Positions 36,377 through 47,215 are shown, counted from the first letter of the stretch. The stretch: DNA of 64,000 nucleotides from Rhizophagus irregularis (GCF_026210795.1 NC_089450.1:2666001-2730000), one strand, 5' to 3'. The notes: generated from the sequence alone by a model not told the origin. Numbers and translations: made by a program.

Positions 36377-36883
36377 ATGGAATCCCATGATTATATTGAT
36401 GAAAGCCTTGTTCGTAGACAAACCGCACTGCCTCCACCTCAGGAACAACCTGTATATTTAAATACAGATACAGGACGCTATATTCAACACGGTACTAGAA
36501 CGTATCATAGACTGGTTAAGAGTGACTACGAGGTAGTCGAGAACTACTACCTTGTTCGTTATGAAGAGGAGGAGCTTATAGAGGAAATCATCAATGAAAC
36601 ACGCTATAATGAGGAAAATCTTGATGGCCAGCGGTTAACTTTCAATGATATACAACAAATCAGGGCCGCTATTCAGGCTGACCAAGATGAATATGATGAT
36701 TTTATCTTACAGCAAGATATGACTAATGGGACACCTTCCTCCGGTCCTTCCGGTCGTCCACGAACTTTGAAGGACCATGCTCTGAAATTTGCAGAGCTTA
36801 ATATTGAGTTGTGTAGGAAATGTTTCATACCTGTAAGTCCAAGTGACTTAACGGACAAGTTGTGCAAGGATTGCGCTTCCTAA
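36377..36883 (+). CDS. Polinton-like ORF A; upstream NPITGRPIRVGG motif
   Basis: The first ATG is at 36,377, but the frame is open from about 36,271, and the upstream 35 codons contain NPITGRPIRVGGDTFNRIV. This resembles the NPxTGRxIxxGG signature of the '2-cysteine adaptor' domain known from large DNA viruses and related elements (from memory). The body is acidic and ends with a Cys pair motif (CRKCFIPVSPSDLTDKLCKDC), a plausible zinc-binding tail. The true start may be non-ATG, may lie in an upstream exon, or may have been lost when the LINE inserted about 40 bp upstream. Function unknown. Confidence 0.6.
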   Translation: MESHDYIDESLVRRQTALPPPQEQPVYLNTDTGRYIQHGTRTYHRLVKSDYEVVENYYLVRYEEEELIEEIINETRYNEENLDGQRLTFNDIQQIRAAIQADQDEYDDFILQQDMTNGTPSSGPSGRPRTLKDHALKFAELNIELCRKCFIPVSPSDLTDKLCKDCAS

Positions 36884-36968
36884 TGGTCGGTCCTCCGGTC
36901 CTAGATAACAATATATAAAAAAGATTGTGAAGGATACTAAGTGAGTGAATAATCAAAGAAAGATAGCC

Positions 36969-37520
36969 ATGTCAACATCAATCGTAATAAACCAGTGTCA
37001 GAACTGTGGAGTATTCTCTGCAAAAGCGGCATATAGAAGATTATCCAGCGTGTTGTATAGACAGATTATAAAGAAGATTGGGGACAAGAGTGAACCTTTA
37101 CAAGCCTTGGGACTTGCCAGGGATAAGTTGGTCCAGATTATTCATCGGGCAAGTAATGCGGATTTTACACAATTATTCACACAAAGACTGAATATGAAAA
37201 TTATGGACGGAGATTCATACGAGGATACTAGGAAGTGGCTTCTTGAACAGCTTATAGCCATTGGATGTGACAGTGAGGAAATTGCCTTATATCAGTTCTT
37301 ACAGAATACATACCCGGATGGTATTGACGAACCCTTTACTACATTCTATGAGAACTATGTAAGTCATGTAAGAAATCCGATGACTAAGAACTTTGCTTCT
37401 CGAGCCTTAGGAGCTATTGGGTTAAAAGCTAGGATGTTACAAATTGACTTTGAAGGACGTAAAAAAAGCGCTATGATTCTTAGGGCTTCTGCAGAAGAAC
37501 TTTGCGAGATGGATTGCTAA
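36969..37520 (+). CDS. Polinton-like ORF B, hypothetical
   Basis: The ATG at 36,969 is preferred over the in-frame GTG at 36,945. It encodes about 183 residues with an N-terminal CQNCG pair, a long helical middle (including IIKKIGDKSEPLQALGLARDKLVQIIHRA) and no transmembrane segment. It lies 85 bp after ORF A in the same orientation and ends 13 bp before the stop of the convergent ATPase gene. No lesion is seen. I do not recognise the family; given the company it keeps it could be a virion or replication accessory protein, but nothing in the sequence shows that. Confidence 0.65.
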   Translation: MSTSIVINQCQNCGVFSAKAAYRRLSSVLYRQIIKKIGDKSEPLQALGLARDKLVQIIHRASNADFTQLFTQRLNMKIMDGDSYEDTRKWLLEQLIAIGCDSEEIALYQFLQNTYPDGIDEPFTTFYENYVSHVRNPMTKNFASRALGAIGLKARMLQIDFEGRKKSAMILRASAEELCEMDC

Positions 37521-37533
37521 AGCAACCAGATTC

Positions 37534-38757
37534 TTACAAAATACTATTGATCCCTACTCGTAATGCTCGACGGTATATATGTCCCTTAGAAAAGATCTGT
37601 AAAAGGACCCCGATGCCTTCTATTATTTTTTTATTATCCAAAGGGTGACTAGACTTCAGGACTTCATATCGGGAGAATAACTCCTTTACGATCTCAGGTT
37701 TTGGAATTTCAGTCTTCGTGGTCCTATCCCGTACTTTCGCTAAGAAGTTTTGGAAGTCTAATCCCAGGGTCTTACCAGATAGTCCGTAGGCTTCCCGAAA
37801 GACGTACTTAATCCAGGTATCTGTGTTCTTAGCTATAATACCAGATACGAGGAGGTGTTTTCTCTCTTTAGGCGATGGATATTTCCGAGCAAACTCGATT
37901 AGCTGGGAGGACTTTTTTGCTTTAGCTACGGCTTTCTGGCCATAAGGACTAAACTTTAATCAAACTGGGTTCAAACTCGGATCGAACGGGGATTGAACTG
38001 GGTTCAAACTCAGATCGAACGGGGATTGAACTGAGATCGAACTAGGATCGAACTGAGATTGATCAGTGATCGACCTGAGACTAGTATCCCATCTAACCCG
38101 AATAGATAATGGATCGCTTTTGGATCTTCTAAGATCAAATACTATAAATTCGCGTTGTAGAGTAAGGTCATCGATTACTGGAGCTAGTGATTCTGATTCT
38201 TCTGTATACTGGCAGATGATCCTCTTAGTATCGGTCAAACTTCCGTGACCTCCATGTAGGGAAATATAATTCACATTTTCACAAATAGCCTTGGGAATGG
38301 TAAAGAATCTTTGGGCCACATAGATACATGAAATATTTTTGTGTCGTCTGTGTGTAAAAAATCCAGTGATGAGATCCTGGGTTTTTTTAGGCGCATCTAT
38401 CAGATCCTTGAAGATTACCACAGTAGCCTGGGTGGAGTTGAAGTCCTTAACATTTGGAATCTCACTATGGGATACTGCGGTAAACGGAATTTCTTCTTTT
38501 TTGAAAAAATCACGTACGACTGCCCACTTCGGTTTATCAAGGTATCTGCCAACTAGAATTACCGTATCACATAATATGTACCTTTCACCATCCTCCTTTA
38601 CCTTCTTGTCTCCCATTAATAAATTAATGATCATAGTTGTCTTACCCGAGTCAGAACTTCCTGCTACAGCAAGACGGAAAGGCCATGATGGGGCAAACTC
38701 ATTACTCTGTCTCGAGTCGGTCGTGTACTCGTCCAAATTGTATACATGAAGATCCAT
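37534..38757 (-). pseudogene. A32-like (FtsK-HerA) packaging ATPase, one in-frame TGA
   Basis: Start ATG at 38,757. Walker A GSSDSGKTT (residues about 32-41), Walker B-like TVVIFKDL, and a downstream sensor segment THRRHKNISCIYVAQRF followed by ENVNYISL, all in the order seen in Polinton and virus A32-like packaging ATPases. The Walker B has Lys before the Asp, where an acidic pair is usual. After the ATPase core there is a short tandem repeat (QSPFDPSLNPV type), then TGA at 37,960-37,962. The same frame continues without a stop for about 140 codons to TAA at 37,534 (LKFSPYGQKAVAKAKKSSQL..). The TGA therefore probably truncates a longer protein. It is divergent from the Gag-protease gene with 31 bp between starts. 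Confidence 0.8.
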
Positions 38758-38788
38758 TTGAATTTTATTCTAACTTAGTTTAAATACG

Positions 38789-41670
38789 ATGTTGACACCA
38801 ATTGCAATTTATACTCCTTCAGAGTCTACTGGACCGCCTCCTAGGGATTTGCATGATATGAATAATATACCATTAGTTGCAGTAATTAAGGATCTAACAG
38901 ATTTTTTAACTGTCAGTGATCGCATGGTTGTTAATCGAGATGTATAAAATGCAAACCATTGTCTTAAACATGCTCTTAATTTATTAATTCATTGCTGTAG
39001 AGAAACATACAAAGAACGCGATATATTAAAAGTGGAACGTGATCGATCTCGAAAAGAACGCGATGAATTACAAGACAAACTCGAGGTTCAAACAGGTTTG
39101 TTAGGTCTTACACAAGATGAGCTAAATATCGTACAAGATACTATTACTGGTTTAGAAGCTAATTTGGCTGAATTGGAATGTGAGTTTGGTGGTATGCGGA
39201 CGACTAATCGTCATCTTCAGCAGCAATATAATCTTATGAGAGGAGAACGTAATAGAGCTATAGGCGAGCGTGATGCGGCACGAAATCGGCTTGTATATGC
39301 CAATAATTGGGTTCTTTTTGGAATTCAGACATTGGGACGTCTTAGGAATCGACTTTTCCAACAAATAGCCGCTCTGCGTATCCAAGTACAATGGTTTCGA
39401 ATTAGACAATTGAACCCTCCTCCACCTCCTCTCAACCATCCACAAAATACGATATGGCTGCCGTTGATATAGCTGCCCCATATTTCATGGTCAGGAAGAT
39501 GAAGATCTTAATCTTTTTATTGATAACTTTTTAGGGTATATTAATACCGTTAGTATTGATCCATTGGACGATGCCAGTGCGCCTCCTGGTCGGGTGAGAG
39601 CGATGAGGGTTCTTCGTAGCTGTATAAGAGATGAAGCGGCGAGGTGGTTTGATGCAGAACTTACTGGAAAAAATTGGGAACTCTTGAGTATTCGGTTAGT
39701 AGCTGCTGCAAATGGTGGAGCCAGTGCTACTCGCCGAGCATTCAGAGCTTTGGCTGTTCCTGAAGCTGTTAATGGATTACATGTTGGTACTTACTTACCC
39801 GAATCTGATGCTGATGCGTATTCAAGGATTGCAGCTAATGCGGCGTGAACCGTTGGAGATGCATTTTTCCCGTCACACGCTAATATTGTTAGAACGAATT
39901 TTAAAGTTGAAGAGCAGTGGAGGCGTGCGGGCGAACGTCCTACTCATCAACCCGTTAATGGGTTGGGAAATCATGGAGATCTATTTAATGCTGCTGTCCA
40001 GAATTAACCGATAGTCTTACAGGGGATTCTTCTGGATCAAGCATTTATGCATATGCGCACAAATTTTCCAACCGTCGTGGAAGAAAGACTTCAAATACGA
40101 TTTAGTAACCTTTACCAGGAACAAGGCGAACCTGTTCGATCTTACTATAAGCGAGTTGAGAGGGCTGGGGATATTGTAGGATATAATCGAATTATGGTTA
40201 CTGACCAGTTCTATAGAGGACTTTTGCCAGAAAATGTTATTGAAGCTTCCAGAATCGGGGAGGCACCTCTTAATACATTAATCGATAGAGTGAGTGATCT
40301 TGAGCGATGAAAGGGCAAAATGTTCTATAGATTACAAAGGCGCCAGGGTATTGAAAAGGCTAAAAAAGAGGAATTGGCTGGCTATACTCATCCCGTGACT
40401 CCACACGAAGGTGCTGTAATACAAAGATCAACAGACGTTATTACTCAAGAACGATTACAAGAATTGCTTAAGACGCAGGCCGAGGAACTTACCAAGAATT
40501 TCCAGGCGCAATTTAAACAATTACAAGCATCTAAGCCAGTTCGTAAACCACCGGTCTATAGACAACAGATTAAATCTGTTCGGCCGAAGCCGCGGCCACA
40601 CGTTGTCCAACAAGAAGATGATGATTATCCTGATCCTGATTGGGATGATGGTTATGTAGATCATGATGTTGGTGATGACCCTGATGCTCCTGAGTGGACT
40701 AGGGAGGATGATCAACATGTTATTGATCTTATTATGGGATATGAGACGTCTAAAAGATTTCCAAAGCGACTTCAGAAGGCTAAAGATAGACGTGATGATC
40801 TGGAGTTAGCCTGAGCAATGAGAAACCTTGATCTTAACGATGATGCTATGGAATTGATACTAATACCGCGAGTTTTGATGACTTGAAAATTGTTCCCGAT
40901 GAGAAAGGCGGTTTTTGGATTTGTGCAGTTCGAAGTACAAAAAAAAAGTAAACTCGGATAAGGGTGTAAGTATCTCGAAACTTCTTAAATCTGTTCCAAA
41001 AAAATCAGTTAAAATAACTCCTATTAAGATTCCTGCGAAGGTTACTAGTAGTAAGCCTACACTTATAAAAGCCGTCACCAAAAATGATTCATTAAGTTTA
41101 TTAAGGTCTGCAGATTTTAGAAAATTACTCCGCGAGATTCTTCGGGAAGAATTAAAGTCTGCTCGTAAAAGTATGGAGATTCTAGAAGACCTAGTTGAGG
41201 AAAAATAAGAAGAGGATATCAGAGAAGACGACCTGATGGATATTGATATAGCTCGTTTGGAGAATACTAAAGATCTTTTAGCATTGGATGGGGAGGTCAA
41301 TGGGATAGCAATTCAGTGTTTAGCAGACACTTGTGCTAATGCGTCTTTTATTCAGAGGGAAGCCGCTGAGGAATTAGGGTTGGATATCGACAAGAGTATT
41401 ACACATAACATATCTGGCGCTCTGGGATCTGGTAGGACATTCGGCATGGTAAAAGGTGTGTCAATCAAACTAACCCCTGATTGTGTAATCACTGAGAATC
41501 TCGCGGTTTTAAGCGATTACAAGCATAGGGAGATTGGATTGAGCCGGACGTGTCTGAAACGTTACAATTATGATGTCCATGAATCACGCAAACATATCGC
41601 CCTTACTTGTAATGAGAAGAATGTTTTTATCCCGATAGTTTCTGACGTGAATCGAGGAGACAAAAAATAG
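38789..41670 (+). pseudogene. Retroelement-type Gag-protease ORF, several stops
   Basis: Starts at the ATG at 38,789. A coiled-coil region (about 39,010-39,330) is followed by a Ty3-like Gag core (FHGQEDEDLNLFIDNFLGYI from about 39,485; AARWFDAELTG; a second segment FSNLYQEQGEPVRSYYKRVERAGDIV at about 40,090). A basic/acidic linker follows, then a retropepsin-like aspartic protease with CLADTCANASFI at about 41,320 (DT-C in place of DTG) ending at 41,670. Lesions: TAA at about 38,945, a frameshift near 39,460, TGA at 39,846, TAA at about 40,004, TGA at 40,308, TGA at 40,812, a frameshift near 40,855 and TAA at 41,206. No RT, RNase H, LTR or primer-binding site is seen. The block fits tightly between the ATPase and integrase genes. 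Confidence 0.75.
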
Positions 41671-41692
41671 GGAATATTTATTTTTTATTCCC
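41670..41692. terminator. Inverted repeat between convergent Gag-protease and integrase genes
   Basis: A 7-bp stem (GGGAATA / TATTCCC) around a T/A-rich loop of 9 nt. It overlaps the stop codon of the plus-strand ORF (41,668-41,670) and contains the TTA that is the stop of the minus-strand integrase (41,685-41,687). A possible bidirectional end signal; inferred from position and symmetry only. Confidence 0.4.
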
Positions 41693-42774
41693 AAAACTTG
41701 CGGATTAAATTGGGGACATCTTCCTCCAACCGGTTAGCAGGTTCCCAAGTGGCTTCAGTATCTGAATAACGCTCCTACTTGACTAGGTACTAGTCTTGAC
41801 CCTTTCTGATGCGATGCCGGAGTATCCGCTCAGATACAAATCTTTCAGGTTGCCTCTTATCACGGAGTTAGGTGGGGGACGTTCATTTTCTGGGACAACC
41901 TGCAACTCTTTTCGGGTGTACGCACATCTGGATACACCTAGTCACCCGTGTGGCCCATCAAGAAGATACGTAGGAGGCTGTTCGGGTGAGAGGATCATTT
42001 TTTTGATGACACGGATATTGGGATTCCATCTTATGTCTCCTGTACGAAATTTTCCATGAAGTTTATTACCGAGTACTGAGATAGGTTCATCTAACTTTAC
42101 TCGGACACGCGTTCCTTCAGAGAGAAGGTCCATCTTTTTTGACACTTTTGGTGACCCAGTCGGAATGTCTGGAGGATTTCTTTGCCAGATTTCATCTATT
42201 TTACTAACCACATCATGGAAATCTTCTGACCATTCCACGGATGTCACCCCGGTCTTCAACTCCTGTGCCACCATTCGTTTAAGAAGAGGTTCTTGAATAG
42301 CTTGGATAGCTCGTTCGGCATATGACTGCTGTTTATGTCTTTCTGGTTTTCCGAACCTCATCATTACCCTAGGCTGTTCAGGAAAAAATCGCGTACCTGG
42401 TCGTTAGTAAATTCTGATCCAGAGTCCGTCTCCAGTCGATGTGTTGATGGCTTAATACGATTTTTTCTGTAGATTTTAACAAATCCATTGAGAACCCTAT
42501 TTGCAGTCTTATCCTTTAGGGGTTCTGCATCGACTCGTTTACCTGCGACTTCCACCACTACAAGAAAATAGTGGAATCTTTTGGGGTCGACTGGCATCTC
42601 TGCGAGATCTGCCTGATGTGTCGCATTTGGTTTCCATACAACTACTCATGGACACTCTGATGACTTTTCCTTTAGGGGCTTTTTGTATAGGTTGTAGTGC
42701 TCCTCACCTTTTAGAATTCGTACTGGTACTCCGGATAGACTGTAGTACTTGTAGTAATTCTCTAAATGTGACAT
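41685..42774 (-). pseudogene. Polinton/Maverick-type integrase with chromodomain tail
   Basis: Start ATG at 42,774 (MSHLENYYKYYS). Catalytic triad: D in THQADLAEM (about 42,610), D in ETDSGSEFTN (about 42,420) and E in SYAERAIQAI (about 42,310). The C-terminal half has the KLHGKFRTGDIRWNPNIRVI and PPTYLLDG..YTRKELQ block typical of Polinton integrases, then a chromodomain-like end (YLVK..ERYSDTEATWEPANRL). Lesions: TGA after SSECP (about 42,656), a frame change near 42,364, TGA after LLDGPHG (about 41,942), a frameshift near 41,870, and two TAG codons around YLVK at Trp-like positions (about 41,780-41,795). The catalytic residues are conserved although the frame is not. Confidence 0.8.
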
Positions 42775-42818
42775 ATTACGACAAATTAAAGGAAAGATTT
42801 CGGACTTCAAATCTTAAG

Positions 42819-43139
42819 ATGACACGATTTTATTGCTTAAAGTGTAAGAAGGAAACCAAAACTACTAGTGAAATACAAGATATGACCACAAATGGCCGCT
42901 GTCGTTTACATGGTGACTGTGTAGTTTGTGGGATGCATAAGAATACTTTTACTGGGATAGACTGGGTTATCAAAAAGAAAACCAAGGAGAAGAAAAAAGA
43001 AACCGCGGCTAAAAGACATCAGATGGCATATAATCGGCAATGCAAAAAACTCGGGCAAAAAATTTTAGAGGATGATGGCGCGTGTAAACAGTATATTGAT
43101 AAATGCCTTAAGGAGGCAAAAAAGAGGAAGACGGATTAG
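42819..43139 (+). CDS. Small zinc-ribbon protein (FYCLKCK type)
   Basis: ATG at 42,819, 44 bp from the divergent integrase start; 106 codons. It contains FYCLKCKKETKT, then TTNGRCRLHGDCVVCGMHKN: two CxxC pairs flanking a TKNGR-like segment. I know this pattern from a small conserved protein common in Polintons, adintovirus-like elements and some DNA viruses. A Lys/Glu-rich basic tail follows (WVIKKKTKEKKKETAAKRHQ). The frame is open upstream to 42,501, but that part overlaps the integrase on the other strand, so the ATG at 42,819 is the better start. No lesion. Exact function unknown. Confidence 0.75.
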   Translation: MTRFYCLKCKKETKTTSEIQDMTTNGRCRLHGDCVVCGMHKNTFTGIDWVIKKKTKEKKKETAAKRHQMAYNRQCKKLGQKILEDDGACKQYIDKCLKEAKKRKTD

Positions 43140-43148
43140 TACTGCCTT

Positions 43149-43337
43149 CTAAAAGTATTCCTCATCATCTGAGTCATCGAGAGATACCTCTCCATCATTT
43201 GATTCATCATCTGAGTTATCAAGAGTATGACCTTCTTTAAGCAATTGGATGTTGTACGTTATTTGAGTCCATTTCTCCCAGTCGGACTTTTGCGTTATAA
43301 AGCCGCATCTGAGGAGGGCTCTTTTTACTGCCACCAT
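43149..43337 (-). CDS. Polinton-like ORF C, small acidic-tailed protein
   Basis: 62 codons from the ATG at 43,337; ends 9 bp from the convergent zinc-ribbon ORF. It begins MVAVKRALLRCGFITQKSDW and finishes with a Ser/Asp/Glu tail (DSDDEEYF). Its ATG overlaps the last codons of ORF D (GAATGGTGGCAGTAA), a translational-coupling-like arrangement. No family recognised. Confidence 0.5.
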   Translation of the reverse strand: MVAVKRALLRCGFITQKSDWEKWTQITYNIQLLKEGHTLDNSDDESNDGEVSLDDSDDEEYF

Positions 43338-43869
43338 TCCTGAAAACCTAGTGTATTTTTCTGATCGGCTTCATTGAAATTGTCAATGGCTTCCTTGTAG
43401 TAGTCTACTGCCTGTTTGTATACCTCCTCGGCTTCTTTATGCCACTTTCACAACTCGGCTTTACAACCGTTGTACCAGAGTCTGTTAATCTTGAGATGTT
43501 TTCCGAATTCTTTGATCGGAAGGTTTCTGACCATCTCTCTTACTATGTCCGGGTCATTGAGGGGTGATGCCCGCATTTGGATTCATTTACGGATTCTATA
43601 GATATCTACAAGATCAAGTCCCGCCAATAAAATCAGAACCGTTACATCCCATTTGGGCTTATTTTTTTTTGTCCGTATTTTTTTTCAATTAATTTATTCA
43701 TTTCGAGTAGTTTTGTAAATGCTTCGTTTAGATCACTTTTTTGTAGTTCCCGATTTGTTAAAATTTTACAGGAACGTACGAAATAAGCAAGAATTTTTCG
43801 ATCGATCTCTCCCAAGAGATTCCATGCGAGGTCTTTGGCAAGAGAAGTGGCTGCGTGTAAGTTCATCAT
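43325..43869 (-). pseudogene. Polinton-like ORF D, broken by a frameshift and two TGA codons
   Basis: ATG at 43,869 (MMNLHAATSLAKDLAWNLLG). The first 60 codons are helical. The frame changes at an A-run near 43,665, after which KWDVTVLILLAGLDLVDIYRIRK and NDPDIVREMVRNLPIKEFGKH continue, with TGA at about 43,582 and TGA at about 43,450; Trp fits at both. The end EAEEVYKQAVDYYKEAIDNF looks like a coiled coil. The stop is at 43,325. The segment VLILLAGLDLVDI is hydrophobic but probably a buried helix rather than a membrane anchor. No family recognised. Confidence 0.45.
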
Positions 43870-44129
43870 TGTATGCTACTTATAGTTACCTAATCTTCAA
43901 TTGCCAAATATATTTTTTCCAAAGAACCGCATTCCTCCGGTCCTACCTAGTTATCTTCTAGGGGCAGGACGGGGTTAGTCATCGAAATCATACTTGCGTG
44001 TTAGAGTAATATGTTTACCTGAGTATGTTAGAAGTGCAGATTACCCGCTTACTTGCTCACTGCGTTCGCTTTACATAAAAGTAATCAACCCGCTAACTGA
44101 GGACTTAAACCTACCTGCTGACCTACCTG
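43870..44129. other. Spacer between Polinton-like block and hAT
   Basis: No gene. It includes GC-richer stretches (CTAGGGGCAGGACGGGG) and a run rich in ACCTGCTGACCTACCTG ending in the hAT target duplication CCTACCTG (44,122-44,129). Confidence 0.5.
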
Positions 44130-44999
44130 TAGAGCTCCGAATGGGTAAAGGTCAATTCGGGTGACCCGCCGGGTTGACCCGAAATATTCAGGTCGGGTCA
44201 TCAAATTCTGACCCGGCATCGGGTCGGATTACAGGTTTGACCCGACCTGATTAACCCGTTAACCCGTTGATAAAATAATTTTTTATTATGCATATAATTA
44301 ATATCTAATATATTTAAATTAATTAAAATATTTATTTAAAAAACTTGGATAAGTTATAACTTTATTATTAAATAATTTCATATAATATACATTGAAATTT
44401 TGCTCTGTAACGTTCACAACAAATCTATGCTATCATATCGATCACCTCCCCTAGGTATCACTACAAACAAAAATAAAAGAAACGTTAAAAACGTTTCTTT
44501 AAAAAATATTTACACCTGTCTGTAGAGTCATTTTCACTAAGATCTAAACTATAGAAAAAAAAAATGTTTCATTAGAAACATTTCTTATACATTTATTTGT
44601 TAGAACATTTTTTTAATACACAGAAAAAACACACCTTTTCGAAGTCTCAGTTCGTCCAGTTCCAAGCCAGCATCCTCGTAATAAAAAAAGAAACCAATTT
44701 TTTCATTTTCTTTATTGAAATAATTATTTCTTTATTTTTTTTTTATTTCATTTTTTAATTAATTAATCAAAAGTATGGTTCGTCCAATTCTAAGAAGCTG
44801 GCGCCCCTATATAGAAAAAAAAGAAACGTTTCGTTAGAAACGTTTTTAGACATTTTAAAAAAAAATTAAAAGAACCTACCTTTTTGAAAGGTTTGTTCAT
44901 TCAACTCCAAGCAGGTGACCGCTGTCACCCCCGTCTGCCACCCGGCGGTAAACAAAGTTCCCTGCTTCTGTTATATGTATTCCACGAAACATTAATATT

Positions 45000-45985
45000 C
45001 TTGCTTGGTTTAGTTTTATTACTACTTAACTTTCAAATTGCGATAGCTCTCGCCACGATATTTCATCCATTATCTTCTTTCAAAATACGATAGTTCTCTT
45101 TACAAAAGTTTATATTTTATTCATTTCATAATTCTCGTTATGACATTAAATTCACCATGAATTTGTCCAATTAAAATTAATTAAGCGAACATTACAGTAA
45201 AGTTTAGGGCGAACCTATTACCTTTAAAATAACATTACGCTTTACTAACAATTAATTAAACAAAATTACTTTTTCATCATAAGAAAATAGTAACAAAAAC
45301 AATCGAAACAATTAATTTTCATATAAAAGGTATTTTATTTATTATTCATAAAATTCACAACTAACTAATTTACTTAAAGTTTTTTTTACATCGTATCTGA
45401 CGACTGTCGAATTCACCTCCCATTCCGCTCCTATTTAAACCAACTTTCTTATTCTTTCTTTTCTTACTTCTTATTTCTTTCTAATATTTTATGTTATGTT
45501 TTTCTTTTTATGCGCTATCTTATATGCTATTTATATATTATCTTTTCTAATATATTATACTATTTTAATACGCTATCTTTTCTTCAAAATAATCTTTCAA
45601 ATATTATGTCGTAAAGATATAATCCATCTTTTGTGGCTGTGCTATCTTTTCTTTAAAATAAAATAATCTTTTAAATATTATATCGTAAAGATCCATCTTT
45701 TGTGGCTGTGCTATCTTTTCTTTAAAATAAAATAATCTTTCAAATATTATATCGTAAAGATCCATCTTTTGTGGCTGTGCTATCTTTTCTTTAAAATAAA
45801 ATAATCTTTCAAATATTATATCGTAAAGATCCATCTTTTGTGGCTGTACTATCTTTTCTACTGCGTCTCGTCAGCTATTCTTCTACTGCGGCTGCAGTTC
45901 ATCAATATTTTACATGTTCCTATTTTTTTGTTCCTTTAATTCGCTATCCTTCCTTTTTATATGATTTATCATTTGTGGCTTATGA
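45000..45985. repeat. hAT leader copy of the dispersed repeat, with a 69-bp tandem array
   Basis: 45,020-45,270 matches 16,650-16,840 (GATAGCTCTCG.., AAAGTTTAGGGCGAACCTAT). At 45,590-45,850 a 69-bp unit containing ATCGTAAAGATCCATCTTTTG recurs about 3.5 times, with near identity. Its period (23 codons) creates a spurious minus-strand ORF at 45,604-45,834. The block ends near TTTGTGGCTTATGATTACTCC, as does the other copy. Confidence 0.75.
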
Positions 45986-46679
45986 TTACTCCTCCTAATT
46001 GTTCCTATTGTTGAACTTGATAAACTGGTTGCTAAGCCACATCGATCAACTTCCTACTGGATCTATTGGTTCTCCGTTAATCATTTAATAAACATTACAT
46101 CATGTAGATCATTCCTTCTCCTAAGAGTTTATCCTTTCCGGTTAATTTTATCCAATCATGTGACTTTCTATCGTTTGATCTTTTATTCCATATTATTCCT
46201 CCATATTATGCGATTACTCCAGTATCTATGGCTACACCGCGCATTGCAATAGAAAAAAGAAAAGAAGTGTTTTGTTAAAACATTTTTTGAAAGCAAAAAA
46301 AAAAGACACCTGAAAGTTTAACTAAATTCGTAATAAAAGATCATTTTTAACATCATAAGTATGGTACTAACTATACTTGGTATAGATAGGATGCACGGAC
46401 TTGGAGATCGATAAATTTTATCGATCATTTTTTTTATTTCGTTTTATTTTTTTTTTAGAAAAATGGTTTAATTATTTTTAATTTTTTTTTTATATTTATT
46501 TTTTATCACTTGTTTAAACCGAAACTTTCTATAATTATTTATTTTGTTTTTTTTCAATAAATTTTATTTTGTTAAGCCGGCGAAAAAGAAACGGCAAAAA
46601 AAATTTTATTTTTTTCTTTTTTTTTTAAAGAAAGGGTTTAAGTACTACAGGACTATGTAAAAACACATTATATGAAACC

Positions 46680-47215
46680 AAAATCTCCCAAATTAGGTGA
46701 GAGTTGGGCGTGGGAAGCAGGATTTAGGGAACGTTAGTGAAATTTTACTAACATTCCTTTTGATTTTTTTTTATCGTGTAGGTACCAACTGGATACCTTA
46801 TTAGATATTGGACTTCAGAACTTGAGATCAGTTTCAATGAAAGGTAGGAATTAAGGAGTGTGATTTAGGGAATGTTAGTAAACTATATTAGCAATTCTTT
46901 TATCTTTTTTTTTCATTTGTAGGTACAGTACCTGAATAACTGGACGCAGATTTTGGCTTAAATTTCGGAATAGATGGTAGGTATTGGGAATTGGGAGTTA
47001 GGGGACGTTAATAAGACCATTGTTAACATTTCTTTCATTTTTTTAACTGTAGGCTCCTGCCTGAATACCTTGGACTGGATAAAAGGTCTAGGATTAAAGG
47101 GTGACATTACTTGGTACGTTGCAATGGGAGACTTGGTTGGGATTAACTTAAATAAACGTTTTAATGTTTTATTTTTTTTTCTTTATAGAAAATAGTGACG
47201 CGTCCAATATGTCTT
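46680..47215 (+). other. Three mini-exon cassettes in the hAT leader
   Basis: Three short stretches are bounded by good splice signals: about 46,781-46,842 (after ATCGTGTAG, before GTAGGAATT), 46,922-46,975 (after TTTGTAG, before GTAGGTATT) and 47,053-47,100 (after ACTGTAG, before GTGACATT). The first two introns each contain an inverted repeat of the GGAACGTTAGT / ACTAACATTCC type ahead of a T-rich tract. They lie 5' of the transposase ATG and could be spliced 5' leader exons. The same layout recurs at 51.9-53.2, 55.4-60.3 and 61.0-61.4 kb. Confidence 0.6.

Larger units (their letters stand above)
36230..43960. mobile_element. Polinton/Maverick-like element, segment 1 (continues from 18.4-19.1 kb)
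   Basis: A compact gene block in alternating orientation: two plus-strand ORFs, a minus-strand A32-like ATPase, a plus-strand Gag-protease ORF, a minus-strand chromodomain integrase, a plus-strand zinc-ribbon ORF and two minus-strand ORFs. Intergenic gaps are 9-85 bp. GC content is clearly higher than in the surrounding spacers. Integrase plus A32-like ATPase is the Polinton signature pair. No protein-primed DNA polymerase, capsid protein or terminal inverted repeats are recognisable, so the element is incomplete or atypical. The right boundary is not defined; the hAT at 44,130 lies just beyond. Confidence 0.65.

Noticed and set aside
38789-41670. LTR retrotransposon
   Set aside because: Gag and protease are clear, but no reverse transcriptase, RNase H, LTR pair or primer-binding site is seen on either side.
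36230-43960. UGA read as tryptophan in the Polinton-like genes
   Set aside because: Several in-frame TGA codons fall at Trp- or Arg-like positions, but TAG and TAA stops and frameshifts occur in the same genes and TGG is used freely. C-to-T decay explains all of them better.
45604-45834. 76-codon minus-strand ORF with 23-residue repeats
   Set aside because: It is a by-product of a 69-bp tandem repeat in the hAT leader, without splice or start support.
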